The position numbers and the translations under genes were made by a program. Below the pieces are notes generated by a model. It was not told where the DNA came from. It saw only the letters and a list, made by a program, of their open reading frames with translations, and searched no databases. Shown piece by piece: positions 5,195-13,009 of a stretch of 15,035 nt of DNA. Source of the DNA: JAGQLF01 sp964635995 (lineage in GTDB: Bacteria; Patescibacteriota; Dojkabacteria; J137); the NCBI GenBank assembly GCA_964635995.1, contig CAZWRA010000029.1, positions 1 to 15,035 of the forward strand, read 5' to 3'. The stretch's first letter is position 1, and each line of letters starts with the position of its first letter.

Positions 5195-6877
5195 TTATTC
5201 AGCATAAAGCGCTTCTAATCCAGCCATATATTCTTCAAATGTAATTTCCTCATTTAAGAATTTGTTTAGTAATTCATCTTCTTCTGGTGAAATCTCCTGA
5301 TTTAAATCATCAAACTCACCTGAATCGAAATCTGTCTCATAATCACCTAAGTCATAAGAATTAGTTAGACTTGACTCATATAGACTTGAAAATCCACTTA
5401 ACAGTTCATTAAATTGTTCAGTATAGTCTAATTCAGCCTCTGGAGCAGTTATATCTCTATCTGCATCATGACTTATTGTTAATGTGTTTAAATCAAATGT
5501 AATTCCTGTTCCGAATGCTGTGTAATCAATAAAGAATCCTATTCCAGTATTGTATTTCTCAAATGCATCATGACAAGCTGTTAAATTCATTTCAAAGAAT
5601 TCTGTAATAACCTTGAACTCTTCAAAAGATTCAACTAATTGTTCTCTTTGTTCTGCAACATCCATTCCTTCAGAACCGAAATTACTATCAGAAGTTACAA
5701 TATCGTATGAATCTAGAATAACTTCTCTTACAGAATTTAATAATCCTTCAGTATTAAATTCTCCGTTATAGCAAACTGAGTCAGTTCCTTCTCTAATTGG
5801 TTCTATTTCAGAAATGTTAGTAAAGAATTCTAGGTTATTAAAGTTTTCTGAAATTGATCTCTTAATCTTTGGTCCTGCGCTTTTAATTAATTTAATATCT
5901 TCTTCAGACATCGTTGCAAAAGAAGCAGCTAGTTCTTCATTTAACTCTCGATATTCTTCTGTATCTTTGAAGTTTTCTAGGTCACTGAAAGATGATAACT
6001 GATCTGCATCAACTCCAGCTAAAGAATCAGAATAAATTGAGAATAATTCTGAAAGAGATTCATTTGCATCTACTTTTACAGTCTTTCCAACAATTTCGCT
6101 TATTCCTTCTAAATCTTCAGGAGGAACAATTCCATCATTGTTAAAGTTTTCTAGAAGTAAATATGCAACTCTATCAACAATTGTTAATTGGAATTCTGTA
6201 TCTAATGAACCAGTTGTACTTCCAAGATCCATTTGACCTTCAATGAAATAATCAACACTTGCCAGTAAATCTGTGAAATCTTCATTTGAGAGATTTTGAA
6301 TTAGATTCATAGCATCTGCAGCAGTCTTAGCTTCATACTTACTTGCATCATAATCTTCATCATATTGAATAAAGAATTCAAATGAACCATTTAAACTCAT
6401 TTCTTCTCCATTTACATCTACTGTCATATCCATTTCAAGAACTTCATGGAATGTGTTTCCTACAAATTGTACGTCTTCAGATGTTGGTGAGGAAAGATAT
6501 CTAAGTTTGTTAGCAGAATCTTCAGTTTTTCTTCCGATTGCTGCAAAATCAATAAAATCTAGCGGGTTCTCAGGATCGAATTCGTTGAAATCCATTGCAT
6601 CTAAGAAAATATCTACGTTATCTTCAACATATGGATTAATTTCTTCAACTCCAGAGTCCGCACTGTAAGATCCACCTGAACCTGCATTCTGTAAAAGAGA
6701 GAATACTGCAACAAGTCCTAAAATTAAAAGTACTACAACTCCAATAGCAAAAGCCATCATGGTATTTTTGTTTGAGCTTCCAGATTCTTTTTTCATACTA
6801 GATTCTGGCTTTGATTCAGAAGATTCCATCTTTGGTTCCTCCATAGATGCATCTTCCTTTTTCATTTCGTCACTCAT
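5195..6877 (-). CDS. Large acidic membrane-anchored protein, unknown function
   Basis: 560 residues. The first 38 are polar, rich in Lys, Glu, Ser and Met; one transmembrane helix follows (about 40-62, MAFAIGVVVLLILGLVAVFS). A Gly/Ser linker leads to a strongly acidic domain of about 490 residues, expected outside the cell. It contains few lysines and arginines, only two cysteines (in SVCYNGEF and TACHDAFEKY) that could form a disulfide, and repeated Asp/Glu/Phe-rich motifs such as DFNEFDPENPLDFIDFAAIG. No catalytic motif or known family is recognised. TATCTT 6 nt before the ATG and a strong terminator after the stop suggest a single-gene transcript. The N-in, single-anchor plan fits a surface or envelope protein; function is unknown. 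Confidence 0.85.
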   Translation of the reverse strand: MSDEMKKEDASMEEPKMESSESKPESSMKKESGSSNKNTMMAFAIGVVVLLILGLVAVFSLLQNAGSGGSYSADSGVEEINPYVEDNVDIFLDAMDFNEFDPENPLDFIDFAAIGRKTEDSANKLRYLSSPTSEDVQFVGNTFHEVLEMDMTVDVNGEEMSLNGSFEFFIQYDEDYDASKYEAKTAADAMNLIQNLSNEDFTDLLASVDYFIEGQMDLGSTTGSLDTEFQLTIVDRVAYLLLENFNNDGIVPPEDLEGISEIVGKTVKVDANESLSELFSIYSDSLAGVDADQLSSFSDLENFKDTEEYRELNEELAASFATMSEEDIKLIKSAGPKIKRSISENFNNLEFFTNISEIEPIREGTDSVCYNGEFNTEGLLNSVREVILDSYDIVTSDSNFGSEGMDVAEQREQLVESFEEFKVITEFFEMNLTACHDAFEKYNTGIGFFIDYTAFGTGITFDLNTLTISHDADRDITAPEAELDYTEQFNELLSGFSSLYESSLTNSYDLGDYETDFDSGEFDDLNQEISPEEDELLNKFLNEEITFEEYMAGLEALYAE

Positions 6878-6883
6878 AAAAGT

Positions 6884-6889
6884 AAGATA
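6884..6889 (-). promoter_or_regulatory. Possible -10 box of the 5195-6877 gene
   Basis: TATCTT (four of six consensus bases) on the minus strand, 6 nt before the ATG at 6877. Weak alone; supported by the same spacing at other genes here. Confidence 0.35.
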
Positions 6890-6921
6890 AAAATTTTAAA
6901 TAATGTACTGTATTATAAACA

Positions 6922-8475
6922 TTAAACCAATAAATTCCTACCGGTCATTTCTGGCGGAACAGGAATTCCTAAAAGTCCTAAAATAGTAGGCGCAATATCT
7001 GCAAGATTTCCAACAGGTAATTCAATTGGAGGAAGTCCGTTTTGAATAATCATAATAGGAACTTGGTTTACAGAGTGTTTAGTATCTGGTTTTCCTGTTT
7101 GTAGATCTATCATTTCCTCAATATTTCCGTGATCGGCGCTAATTAAAACAGCTCCACCTTTTTCAAGTGTTGCTTCAATAATTCTCCCTACACACTCATC
7201 GCATACTTCCATTGCAATTTTCGCAGCTTCAATATTTCCAGTATGAGCAACCATGTCTGGTCCTGCAAAATTAATTAACAAGAAGTCATATTCGTTAGAT
7301 TGCATTTTATCTATTAATACATCTGTAATTAGTCTCTGGCTCATTTCAGGTTTAAAATCGTATGTTGCGACTTCAGGGGAGGGTACTTCAATCCATTTTT
7401 CATTTTCATAAACAGCCCCTGTTCCTCCATTAAAGAAGTATGTAACATGAGGAAATTTTTCTGATTCGGCGACTCTTAATTGCTTAAATTTATTATCGGA
7501 AAGAACTTTTCCAAGGGGATTAGTAATTTCTTCAGGAGGAAATGCTTTATTTTTCGGAAATCCGTTTTTATAATCAGTAAATCCTACAAAAAATAAGTTA
7601 TCAATAATTTTCCTCTCCCATCCTGGAAACTCTTCATCTTCAAAGGCTCTTGTAAGCTGTTGAGCCCTATCAGGTCTAAAGTTAAAGAAAATCACAGCAT
7701 CTCCTGGTTTAATAATTTCAGGAGCTTCTCCTTCTTTATCTACAATTAATGTTGGTTCAATATATTCATCTGAATTTTTTTCTTTATAAAGAGCATATAA
7801 TTCTTTTTTCCAATCTGTAATTACTTTTCCTTTTCCTTCAGTTAACATATCATAAGCTTTTCTAGTTCTTTTCCAATTTTTATTTCTATCCATTGCATTT
7901 GCTCTTCCAACCATAGAAGCAATTCGCCCTACTTTTTTCTGAAGACATTTAGCTTCAATTTGTTCAAGTATATCTCGTCCAGCATCAGGAGCAGAATCAC
8001 GACCATCCATAAAACAATGAATTAAAACTCTATCAGGATTAAATTTTCTCTGAGCTGCTAGTTCAATTAAATTAAATAAATGATCTACTGACCCATGAAC
8101 TAAACCTGTTCCGGTTAATCCCATAAAATGAATTTTTCCTTTATTTTTCTTAGCATGATCAAATGCCTTATTAAGCATTACATTCTCATAGAAAGTTTTT
8201 AATTTTATTGAATTATCAATTCTTGGAAGGTCTTGAAGAATAATCTTTCCCGATCCCATTGTTACATGTCCAACTTCACTATTACCATCAGTTCCTTCAG
8301 GTAAACCAACGTATAATCCAGCTGCTTCAAGCATTCCGTGAGGATAAAGTGGCCAATACTTATCAAGATTAGGAGTGTTCGCTTGAGTTACAGCATTACC
8401 AGGACCAGGTGGAGCCGAACCCACACCATCCATAGAAATTAAAACAATAGGCTTTGGAACTTTATTTTCAGACAC
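6922..8475 (-). CDS. gpmI: 2,3-bisphosphoglycerate-independent phosphoglycerate mutase
   Basis: Interconverts 3- and 2-phosphoglycerate in glycolysis, a cytoplasmic Mn-dependent enzyme of the alkaline phosphatase superfamily. 517 residues from GTG 8475, normal for the family. Visible sites: SMDGVG (metal Asp), NSEVGH (phosphorylated Ser, about 65), HCFMDGRDSAPDAG, VGRANAMDRNKNWKR, FNFRPDRAQQL (substrate-binding arginines), PDMVAHTGN, ISADHGNIEEM and TKHSVNQVP (metal ligands). The frame is open to an ATG at 8508, but the extra 11 residues (MMIYWIGYKFN) are not family-like and encode a TATAAA box exactly 6 nt before the GTG, so the GTG is chosen. It lies 67 nt after tgt in the same direction but seems to have its own promoter. 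Confidence 0.95.
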   Translation of the reverse strand: MSENKVPKPIVLISMDGVGSAPPGPGNAVTQANTPNLDKYWPLYPHGMLEAAGLYVGLPEGTDGNSEVGHVTMGSGKIILQDLPRIDNSIKLKTFYENVMLNKAFDHAKKNKGKIHFMGLTGTGLVHGSVDHLFNLIELAAQRKFNPDRVLIHCFMDGRDSAPDAGRDILEQIEAKCLQKKVGRIASMVGRANAMDRNKNWKRTRKAYDMLTEGKGKVITDWKKELYALYKEKNSDEYIEPTLIVDKEGEAPEIIKPGDAVIFFNFRPDRAQQLTRAFEDEEFPGWERKIIDNLFFVGFTDYKNGFPKNKAFPPEEITNPLGKVLSDNKFKQLRVAESEKFPHVTYFFNGGTGAVYENEKWIEVPSPEVATYDFKPEMSQRLITDVLIDKMQSNEYDFLLINFAGPDMVAHTGNIEAAKIAMEVCDECVGRIIEATLEKGGAVLISADHGNIEEMIDLQTGKPDTKHSVNQVPIMIIQNGLPPIELPVGNLADIAPTILGLLGIPVPPEMTGRNLLV

Positions 8476-8481
8476 ATTAAA

Positions 8482-8487
8482 TTTATA
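8482..8487 (-). promoter_or_regulatory. -10 box of gpmI
   Basis: TATAAA on the minus strand followed by TTTAAT and then GTG. A TTGATG hexamer lies 15 nt upstream, closer than the usual 17. It is the main reason for moving the gpmI start downstream. Confidence 0.5.
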
Positions 8488-8542
8488 ACCAATCCAATAT
8501 ATCATCAAACTTTCGATGTTATAAAGCTGAAAAATTATTATT

Positions 8543-9697
8543 TCAATCTTTTCTAAATCGTACTTTTTTCATCCATTCTGAATAAAAATGAAGATTATGG
8601 ATCGTTGCAAGTCTAAGACCAGCAGGTTCTTTTATTCGTATTAAATGTCTTAAATATGCTCTAGTAACTGTTGAACAACATTCACAGTTACAATTTTCAT
8701 CTATAGGATTTAGGTCAAATTTATATCTTTCTGATCTTAAATGCATAATGTCATAGCTTAAATTTAGTTCTCTTTTTGTACTTGAAAATGTTTTAGTCTC
8801 ATTTCCATTGCCTTCACTAACATATAAGTACCCATGTCTTGCATTTCTTGTTGGAAGAACTGTATCAAAAATATCCCATCCCACATCAATACAAAAAGCT
8901 ATGTCTTCAGGTTGCCCAACACCCATTGCATATTTGATTTTTTCATCTGGAATTAATTCAGAAACATATTGAAGCATTTCTTTATAAAAGCCACTTTCCT
9001 CATCTTTTCTCCAGGTTGCACCTTCATAAACTGGAATTCCTCCAAAGTTATATAAGTCGAAATCTAGTTCCAATAATTCTAAAGCACTAATTTTTCGCAT
9101 TTCAAAATCATCAGCACCTTGAATAACAGCTCCAAGAAGAGGTCGTTTACCCTCTCCCTCTGGGAGAGGGTTAGTTTGAGGGTAAAGTTCTTCAAATTTC
9201 TTCTTACTTCTCTCAGCCCATTTAGTAGTTATCTCAACACTTTGTCTTCGCTCATTTAATGTTGCATTTCCGATAATTGGATCATCAAGAACAGTCATAA
9301 TGTCTGATCCAAGATTACTCTGAATTACAATTGATCCCTCTGGAGTCAGAAGATTATAGACACCACTATCAGGATCAATAAAACTACAACCTATTTCTGT
9401 AATTTTGTTCTTTTTATTTGCTCTATTTGAATTAATTAATGAAAAAACCTGCCAACCTCCACTATCAGTTAATATCGGTCTATTCCATCCAAAAAACTTA
9501 TGAATTCCGCCTAATTTCTTTATGTATTGACTGCCGATTTTCTGCTCTAAATGAAGGGTAGTTGTTACAATTTCATTAATTCCAGCTTCTTGCACATCAT
9601 TAAAACCTACCGTTCTTATGGATCCATAAGTAGCATCAGGCAAAAACGCTTGTAGCTCAATATCTCCATGGTTTGTTTTAATTTTTTCTTTTTCCAC
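8543..9697 (-). CDS. tgt: tRNA-guanine transglycosylase
   Basis: Exchanges guanine-34 of GUN-anticodon tRNAs for a queuosine precursor. 384 residues, TIM-barrel family. Key sites: ILTDSGG (Asp78), LGSDIMTVLDD (Asp138), Gln193 in AVIQG, GGIPV, MGVGQPEDI, nucleophile Asp278 in FDTVLPTRNARHG, and zinc ligands Cys336, Cys338, Cys341 and His367 with exactly the CxCxxC...H spacing of bacterial Tgt. It diverges where most bacterial enzymes have NTYHL (here TTTLHL), DSGGFQ (DSGGWQ) and GGLxVGE (GGIPVYE), so substrate preference is uncertain. Residues about 172-184 are an extra loop encoded by a GC-rich palindrome. The start is GTG; TATAAT lies 5 nt before it. Confidence 0.92.
   Translation of the reverse strand: MEKEKIKTNHGDIELQAFLPDATYGSIRTVGFNDVQEAGINEIVTTTLHLEQKIGSQYIKKLGGIHKFFGWNRPILTDSGGWQVFSLINSNRANKKNKITEIGCSFIDPDSGVYNLLTPEGSIVIQSNLGSDIMTVLDDPIIGNATLNERRQSVEITTKWAERSKKKFEELYPQTNPLPEGEGKRPLLGAVIQGADDFEMRKISALELLELDFDLYNFGGIPVYEGATWRKDEESGFYKEMLQYVSELIPDEKIKYAMGVGQPEDIAFCIDVGWDIFDTVLPTRNARHGYLYVSEGNGNETKTFSSTKRELNLSYDIMHLRSERYKFDLNPIDENCNCECCSTVTRAYLRHLIRIKEPAGLRLATIHNLHFYSEWMKKVRFRKD
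9146..9184 (-). repeat. GC-rich REP/MITE-like palindrome inserted in-frame in tgt
   Basis: CCCTCTCCC (9150-9158) and GGGAGAGGG (9162-9170) form a perfect 9-bp stem around TCT, and TTTACCCTC (9146-9154) is matched again by GAGGGTAAA (9177-9185). Read on the minus strand it encodes YPQTNPLPEGEGK, 13 residues placed between KFEEL and RPLLG where other Tgt proteins have a short turn. NPLPEGEG-type peptides are, from general knowledge, the usual translation of dispersed CCCTCTCCC palindromes in many bacteria. Confidence 0.65.
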
Positions 9698-9702
9698 AAT
9701 GA

Positions 9703-9708
9703 ATTATA
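9703..9708 (-). promoter_or_regulatory. -10 box TATAAT of tgt
   Basis: Perfect TATAAT on the minus strand followed by TCATT and GTG, a 5-nt spacing. The -35 region falls in the palindrome at 9721-9744. Confidence 0.55.
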
Positions 9709-9720
9709 GCTTATTAAACT

Positions 9721-9744
9721 ACCTTTGTACTTAAGTACTTTGGT
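9721..9744. promoter_or_regulatory. Operator-like palindrome between tgt and the 9775 gene
   Basis: Core GTACTTAAGTAC (9727-9738) is a perfect 12-bp palindrome flanked by ACCTTT and TTTGGT. It lies over the -35 regions of both divergent promoters. TACTTAAGTA recurs at 12957-12966 before the glycosyltransferase gene. Confidence 0.45.
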
Positions 9745-9768
9745 TCTTTATAATATATACTGTATAAT
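9740..9768 (+). promoter_or_regulatory. Promoter of the 9775 gene
   Basis: TTGGTT (9740-9745), a 17-nt spacer, and TATAAT (9763-9768) in the octamer TGTATAAT. The -10 box ends 6 nt before ATG 9775, predicting a leaderless mRNA. Confidence 0.6.
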
Positions 9769-9774
9769 CATCAT

Positions 9775-10341
9775 ATGTATCCAAACATAACACTACAAAT
9801 AAAAAACAGCGTTCCAAAAGTTATTTACTTTCCTGAAGAAGGGATGAGTAGGGTACTAACATTAAAGGATGAGAGTATGGAAGAGGTTCTTACAAATATC
9901 GTTAAGGAACTTGGACTTTATGAAGAAGTTGAAAAATCAGATCAAAATAATCTTGAATACATTTATGCTCTTACTTTTGAAGGTGATAATAGACTTATAG
10001 AAGTTGTTCCAGGAATGGATGCTTACAAAAATGAATTTGGATTTACAAATTTTGTGAATGAACATCTTGAGAAAGCATTAAGTGAAAAAAATGACTTTTC
10101 TGAATATAAGGATGTAACTGATGAAGTAGTAGCAGAATTAGAACGAAATCAAAGTATAGATATATTAGCTTCAATGTTTGATATTTTAATAAATGTAATC
10201 ATTGCAAAGACACTTCTTTTTTCTTCTGATTTAGGAATTGGAAGAATTCATCTTGAAGACCTAGATGGAATTGTCAGATTAAGAGAAAAAATGGCTAGTG
10301 AGCTTTCTAAAATGGATATAGAACTTCACATTATCGATTAA
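9775..10341 (+). CDS. Hypothetical cytoplasmic protein
   Basis: 188 residues, acidic, with no signal peptide, membrane helix or recognised motif. The first half (about 1-80) looks like mixed strands (ITLQIKNSVPKVIYFP, YIYALTFEGDNRLIEVVPG); the second half is mainly helical, with a hydrophobic helix around 128-152 (IDILASMFDILINVIIAKTLLFS) that is probably buried, not membrane-spanning. The promoter is among the best in the window and shares a palindromic site with divergent tgt, which hints at regulated expression but not at function. Its TAA and the TAA of the opposing 10338 gene share the four bases TTAA, so the two genes end on each other. Confidence 0.75.
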   Translation: MYPNITLQIKNSVPKVIYFPEEGMSRVLTLKDESMEEVLTNIVKELGLYEEVEKSDQNNLEYIYALTFEGDNRLIEVVPGMDAYKNEFGFTNFVNEHLEKALSEKNDFSEYKDVTDEVVAELERNQSIDILASMFDILINVIIAKTLLFSSDLGIGRIHLEDLDGIVRLREKMASELSKMDIELHIID

Positions 10342-11282
10342 ATCCACTCAACAATTTTAGAGTAAGATAAACCTCTTGCAACATCCATAAAATTAGGCTC
10401 TATGTCTACATCCAAAATATGCTTTGCATTTTTATATAGAGAAATTAGTAAATATGCATCTTTAACTACTTCAAAGTATTCATGAGTAAAATGATTTGGA
10501 ATAAACTTTTCATATTCTTTAAAAATTATCTCAACTAACTCATCTTCATCAAAACCACTTTCCAGTTCGTATGTTTTTGCTGCTAACTTACTAAAAAGAA
10601 AAATTGGATCTCCAAGAAAAATCTTATCAGTTATTACAACCTGAACTTCTTTAAATTCATCAATATAGAACGAATTATCAATATTAAAGTTAATAGCTTG
10701 TCTAGAGATATCAGTATTTAATTTTTCAATTAATGTATGAATATTTGAGATCAGTAAATCTAATAGATCAAAATTAATTTTTACAGAGTCGTAACTTGAA
10801 ACTTTTATTGTTCCATTTTCATTAAAAAAATCTTTTGCTTTTTCAAGCTGTCTTACAATTTTCTCTTCAATATTTGTAACTATAAATTGTTCTTTAGATT
10901 TAAAAAGTTCACTTAGGTATCTTGATCCATTAACAACTCTAATTATTAAATTTATCAGTTCTTGAAGTCTCACTTTTGTCAAAGAGTATTTTTTTAATTC
11001 ATCAAAAACTTCAGTTTTAAAAAGACTACAAAACTTAGATTCAAACGTTACAAAATCTGACCCACTAATACTTTGAACTATTTCTTCTTTAATAATTTTA
11101 TTGTTGTTCAAATATGAGATTACGGCTTGAAGAGCAGCTAATTCTTGTTGCGAAGGAGTTAGCAAGAGAAAATATTTATAATCTTTTTCTTCAATAATAT
11201 ATGAATCTACTGCATGTTTAACTGGTAGTGAATCTTCACTGAATCCATATACTTCTCTTATAAATTCATTAATCTTATCCAT
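10338..11282 (-). CDS. Hypothetical helical protein, last gene of a three-gene operon
   Basis: 314 residues from ATG 11282. Almost entirely predicted helix (LTPSQQELAALQAVISYLNN, KVRLQELINLIIRVVNGSRY, FDLLDLLISNIHTLIEKL), rich in Lys, Glu and Ile, soluble, with no motif I recognise. The frame is open for six more codons to a TTG-or-ATG-type start inside the upstream gene, but ATG 11282 gives the typical operon overlap: it overlaps the end of the flavoprotein gene by 8 bases, in TATGGATAAG, suggesting translational coupling. Being coupled to a ferredoxin-reductase-like protein, it may be a partner of it; that is inference from position only. Confidence 0.75.
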   Translation of the reverse strand: MDKINEFIREVYGFSEDSLPVKHAVDSYIIEEKDYKYFLLLTPSQQELAALQAVISYLNNNKIIKEEIVQSISGSDFVTFESKFCSLFKTEVFDELKKYSLTKVRLQELINLIIRVVNGSRYLSELFKSKEQFIVTNIEEKIVRQLEKAKDFFNENGTIKVSSYDSVKINFDLLDLLISNIHTLIEKLNTDISRQAINFNIDNSFYIDEFKEVQVVITDKIFLGDPIFLFSKLAAKTYELESGFDEDELVEIIFKEYEKFIPNHFTHEYFEVVKDAYLLISLYKNAKHILDVDIEPNFMDVARGLSYSKIVEWI

Positions 11283-11949
11283 AATTTTCAATAAACACAC
11301 TTGTGACTTCTTTAGTTTGTAGAAAAGCCTGCAGTTCTAGTATCATTTCATTTTTGCCACATATATAAAAATCTGTATTTTTCCAATCCAGCTCAAGTTC
11401 TGGAAGTACAGTTGTTACTCGTCCTTTTTTTGAAATAATATTTTCATCCTCACTAAATTCTTCGCTTAAACATCTTATATATCTGATTTTGTTTTCATTT
11501 ATTAAATCATTTAAGTAATTAATTGGAATATCATCCTCAGCTTTTTTTATTCCATAAAGAAGAGTAATTTCATTTGTTTTTTCTAATGCTTTTCTAATCA
11601 TTGGAATAAATGGAGCGGCTCCAGTTCCTGCAGCTATAAAAACCTTTTTCTTCTCGTTATAGTCGCAATGAAATTTTCCAAGTGGAGCATCCATTTCAGT
11701 CTCAGAATCAATAACAATATTTCTAAAGAAGTCGGCTCCCTTCCCAGGAAATCTCACTCCGATTAAAACTTTTATTATATTGTCTTTGTGTTCGATAATG
11801 GTGTAAGGCCTTCTGTATTTATCAGTCACAGTAATACTTGCGAATTGACCTGGTTCATAGGAAAAATCTTCAGGGACTGTTAAAGAAACCTCCATAACTG
11901 TTGGAGTAATCATTTTCTTGTTTAGTATCCTAGTTTTTATTTCATTCAT
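11275..11949 (-). CDS. FAD/NAD(P)-binding ferredoxin-reductase-like oxidoreductase
   Basis: 224 residues of the ferredoxin-NADP+ reductase superfamily, moving electrons between NAD(P)H and an acceptor through FAD. The FAD-binding barrel (about 1-95) shows YEPGQFASI and the flavin motif RRPYTI (46-51), with GKGADFF at 69-75. The nucleotide-binding half shows FIAAGTGAAPFIPMIRKAL (104-122), LLYGIKK and FYICGKNEMI (194-203). It ends in FIENYG, near the family's aromatic C-terminus. There is no iron-sulfur domain, so a separate ferredoxin or other partner is expected. It begins 9 nt after the DUF2797 gene and overlaps the next gene by 8 nt, so the three form an operon. No Shine-Dalgarno site is seen. 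Confidence 0.85.
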   Translation of the reverse strand: MNEIKTRILNKKMITPTVMEVSLTVPEDFSYEPGQFASITVTDKYRRPYTIIEHKDNIIKVLIGVRFPGKGADFFRNIVIDSETEMDAPLGKFHCDYNEKKKVFIAAGTGAAPFIPMIRKALEKTNEITLLYGIKKAEDDIPINYLNDLINENKIRYIRCLSEEFSEDENIISKKGRVTTVLPELELDWKNTDFYICGKNEMILELQAFLQTKEVTSVFIENYG

Positions 11950-11958
11950 TTACGGATA

Positions 11959-12201
11959 TCATATCATACTAAGCTGATCACTTGGTGTATTAACTTTTAC
12001 TGAATATTTAAAATCATCAATATAACTCTCTATAAATCGTCCAATAATTCGTCTTTCATCAAAAGCTAAAAGAGCACTATTATTTTCAAAAATAGTAAAT
12101 CTACCTCTTAAACCTCTAAAATTACCTACAACATATGTAATTTCATCTTTAGGAACTCTATGAACTTTTGAAATTGGATAAAAAAAGCTCTTCAATTTCA
12201 T
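11959..12201 (-). CDS. DUF2797 C-terminal part, in the shifted frame
   Basis: 80 residues in the frame that continues the DUF2797 protein. From FYPISKVHRVPK onward it supplies the expected last domain: ITYVVGNFRGLRGRFTIFEN and ALLAFDERRIIGRFIES, like the G-x-x-G-hydrophobic end of DUF2797 proteins. The first five codons (MKLKS) only read the upstream gene in another frame, so the ATG is probably not a true start. With one T removed from the T7 run (12180-12186) the upstream frame runs straight in as NEIEELFYPISK, giving one protein of about 270 residues, a normal family length. Treat it as the 3' part of one gene. Confidence 0.7.
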   Translation of the reverse strand: MKLKSFFYPISKVHRVPKDEITYVVGNFRGLRGRFTIFENNSALLAFDERRIIGRFIESYIDDFKYSVKVNTPSDQLSMI

Positions 12202-12766
12202 TTAGAACATTAATATTTAAACTTTCATAAATCCAAGAAAAGAATCTTTCATCATTTTTATAAAAATCCTTTATTCTATTATAAGCACTAGTAATCTGTT
12301 CTTTTGCAACTCTTGTACTTGGTTTTAGACTTAAGTTTTTAAATTTAGCTGAACTACTAACTGCTTCAGAAATTCTAAGTTTATCAGATATATCGTGTTC
12401 AATGTCTTGAATTGAGAAGCCATCAGATTCTGCAATATATGCATATATCAATGCATCCTGCTCAATTGGTCTTATTTCTTTTCTAAGGTCAGCTGCTGTT
12501 CCAACTTTTAATATATTCGGGGCAAAAAATGAGAGATAAATATAATGTTTCTTAGCTAGATACTCACGCATGTATTCATTGGGCTCGCCTCCGAAAAAGA
12601 AAGTAGATCTAAAGCCTTGTGCCTGATCACACTGAAAACATAATCCATAAGTTTCTTTATAGAGAATATTATTATCCTTACATGGATGATAACCATTGAA
12701 ATCAGAGTATCCTGGACAGTATCTATTAGCTGTTAATCTCCAGTTAAATTTATAATCGCGTAACAA
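12158..12766 (-). CDS. DUF2797-family protein, N-terminal part (split by a frameshift)
   Basis: 202 residues; molecular role unknown. Features of DUF2797 are clear: four cysteines (YCPGYSDFNGYHPC about 17-29 and LCFQC about 43-47) that could bind zinc, FFFGGEPNEYMREYL, HYIYLSFFAPNILKVGTAADLRKEIRPIEQ, AESDGFSIQDIEHDISDKL. It ends early in FLSNFKSS-TAG after a T7 run, where the missing C-terminus continues in another frame. The start is TTG (12764-12766), since no ATG exists after the upstream in-frame stop; AGAGAGG about 9 nt before it is the only Shine-Dalgarno-like site I find in the window, and TATGAT upstream could be its -10 box. It is the first gene of the operon with the flavoprotein and the 10338 protein. 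Confidence 0.75.
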   Translation of the reverse strand: MLRDYKFNWRLTANRYCPGYSDFNGYHPCKDNNILYKETYGLCFQCDQAQGFRSTFFFGGEPNEYMREYLAKKHYIYLSFFAPNILKVGTAADLRKEIRPIEQDALIYAYIAESDGFSIQDIEHDISDKLRISEAVSSSAKFKNLSLKPSTRVAKEQITSAYNRIKDFYKNDERFFSWIYESLNINVLNEIEELFLSNFKSS

Positions 12767-12943
12767 AACTACTTGCCTCTCTTTAATTGAATGATCATAA
12801 AGAGTTACTGTCTGAAAATAGCTACTGGATTTTTTGTTTTATTTCCACGATATATCGATTATCTGTTTTTTCGTACCAGGATATTCGTTCAACTTATTTA
12901 TACTAAAAATTTTTAATAATAATTAATTATAACCTTAACCTAC

Positions 12944-12971
12944 AAAGGTACCTAGATACTTAAGTATCTTT
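12944..12971. promoter_or_regulatory. Operator-like palindrome before the glycosyltransferase gene
   Basis: AGGTACCT (12946-12953) abuts the perfect 16-nt palindrome AGATACTTAAGTATCT (12954-12969); the whole 28-nt block is also an imperfect palindrome ending AAAG...CTTT. TACTTAAGTA and TACAAAGGTA are shared with the tgt/9775 intergenic site. A further 15-nt palindrome (12979-12993) covers a TATAAT. The remaining part of 12767-13009 shows nothing else definite. Confidence 0.45.
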
Positions 12972-12998
12972 TAAACATAAGTTATAATAACTTACTTT

Positions 12999-13004
12999 TA
13001 TAAA
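12999..13004 (+). promoter_or_regulatory. Possible -10 box of the glycosyltransferase gene
   Basis: TATAAA ending 5 nt before ATG 13010. A perfect TATAAT at 12983-12988 is an alternative that would give a leader of about 15 nt. Confidence 0.4.
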
Positions 13005-13009
13005 ATAAA

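Noticed and set aside
5814..6668. Two plus-strand open frames of 62 and 71 codons inside the 5195-6877 gene
   Set aside because: Antisense shadows with low-complexity serine-rich translations and no promoter or homology signal.
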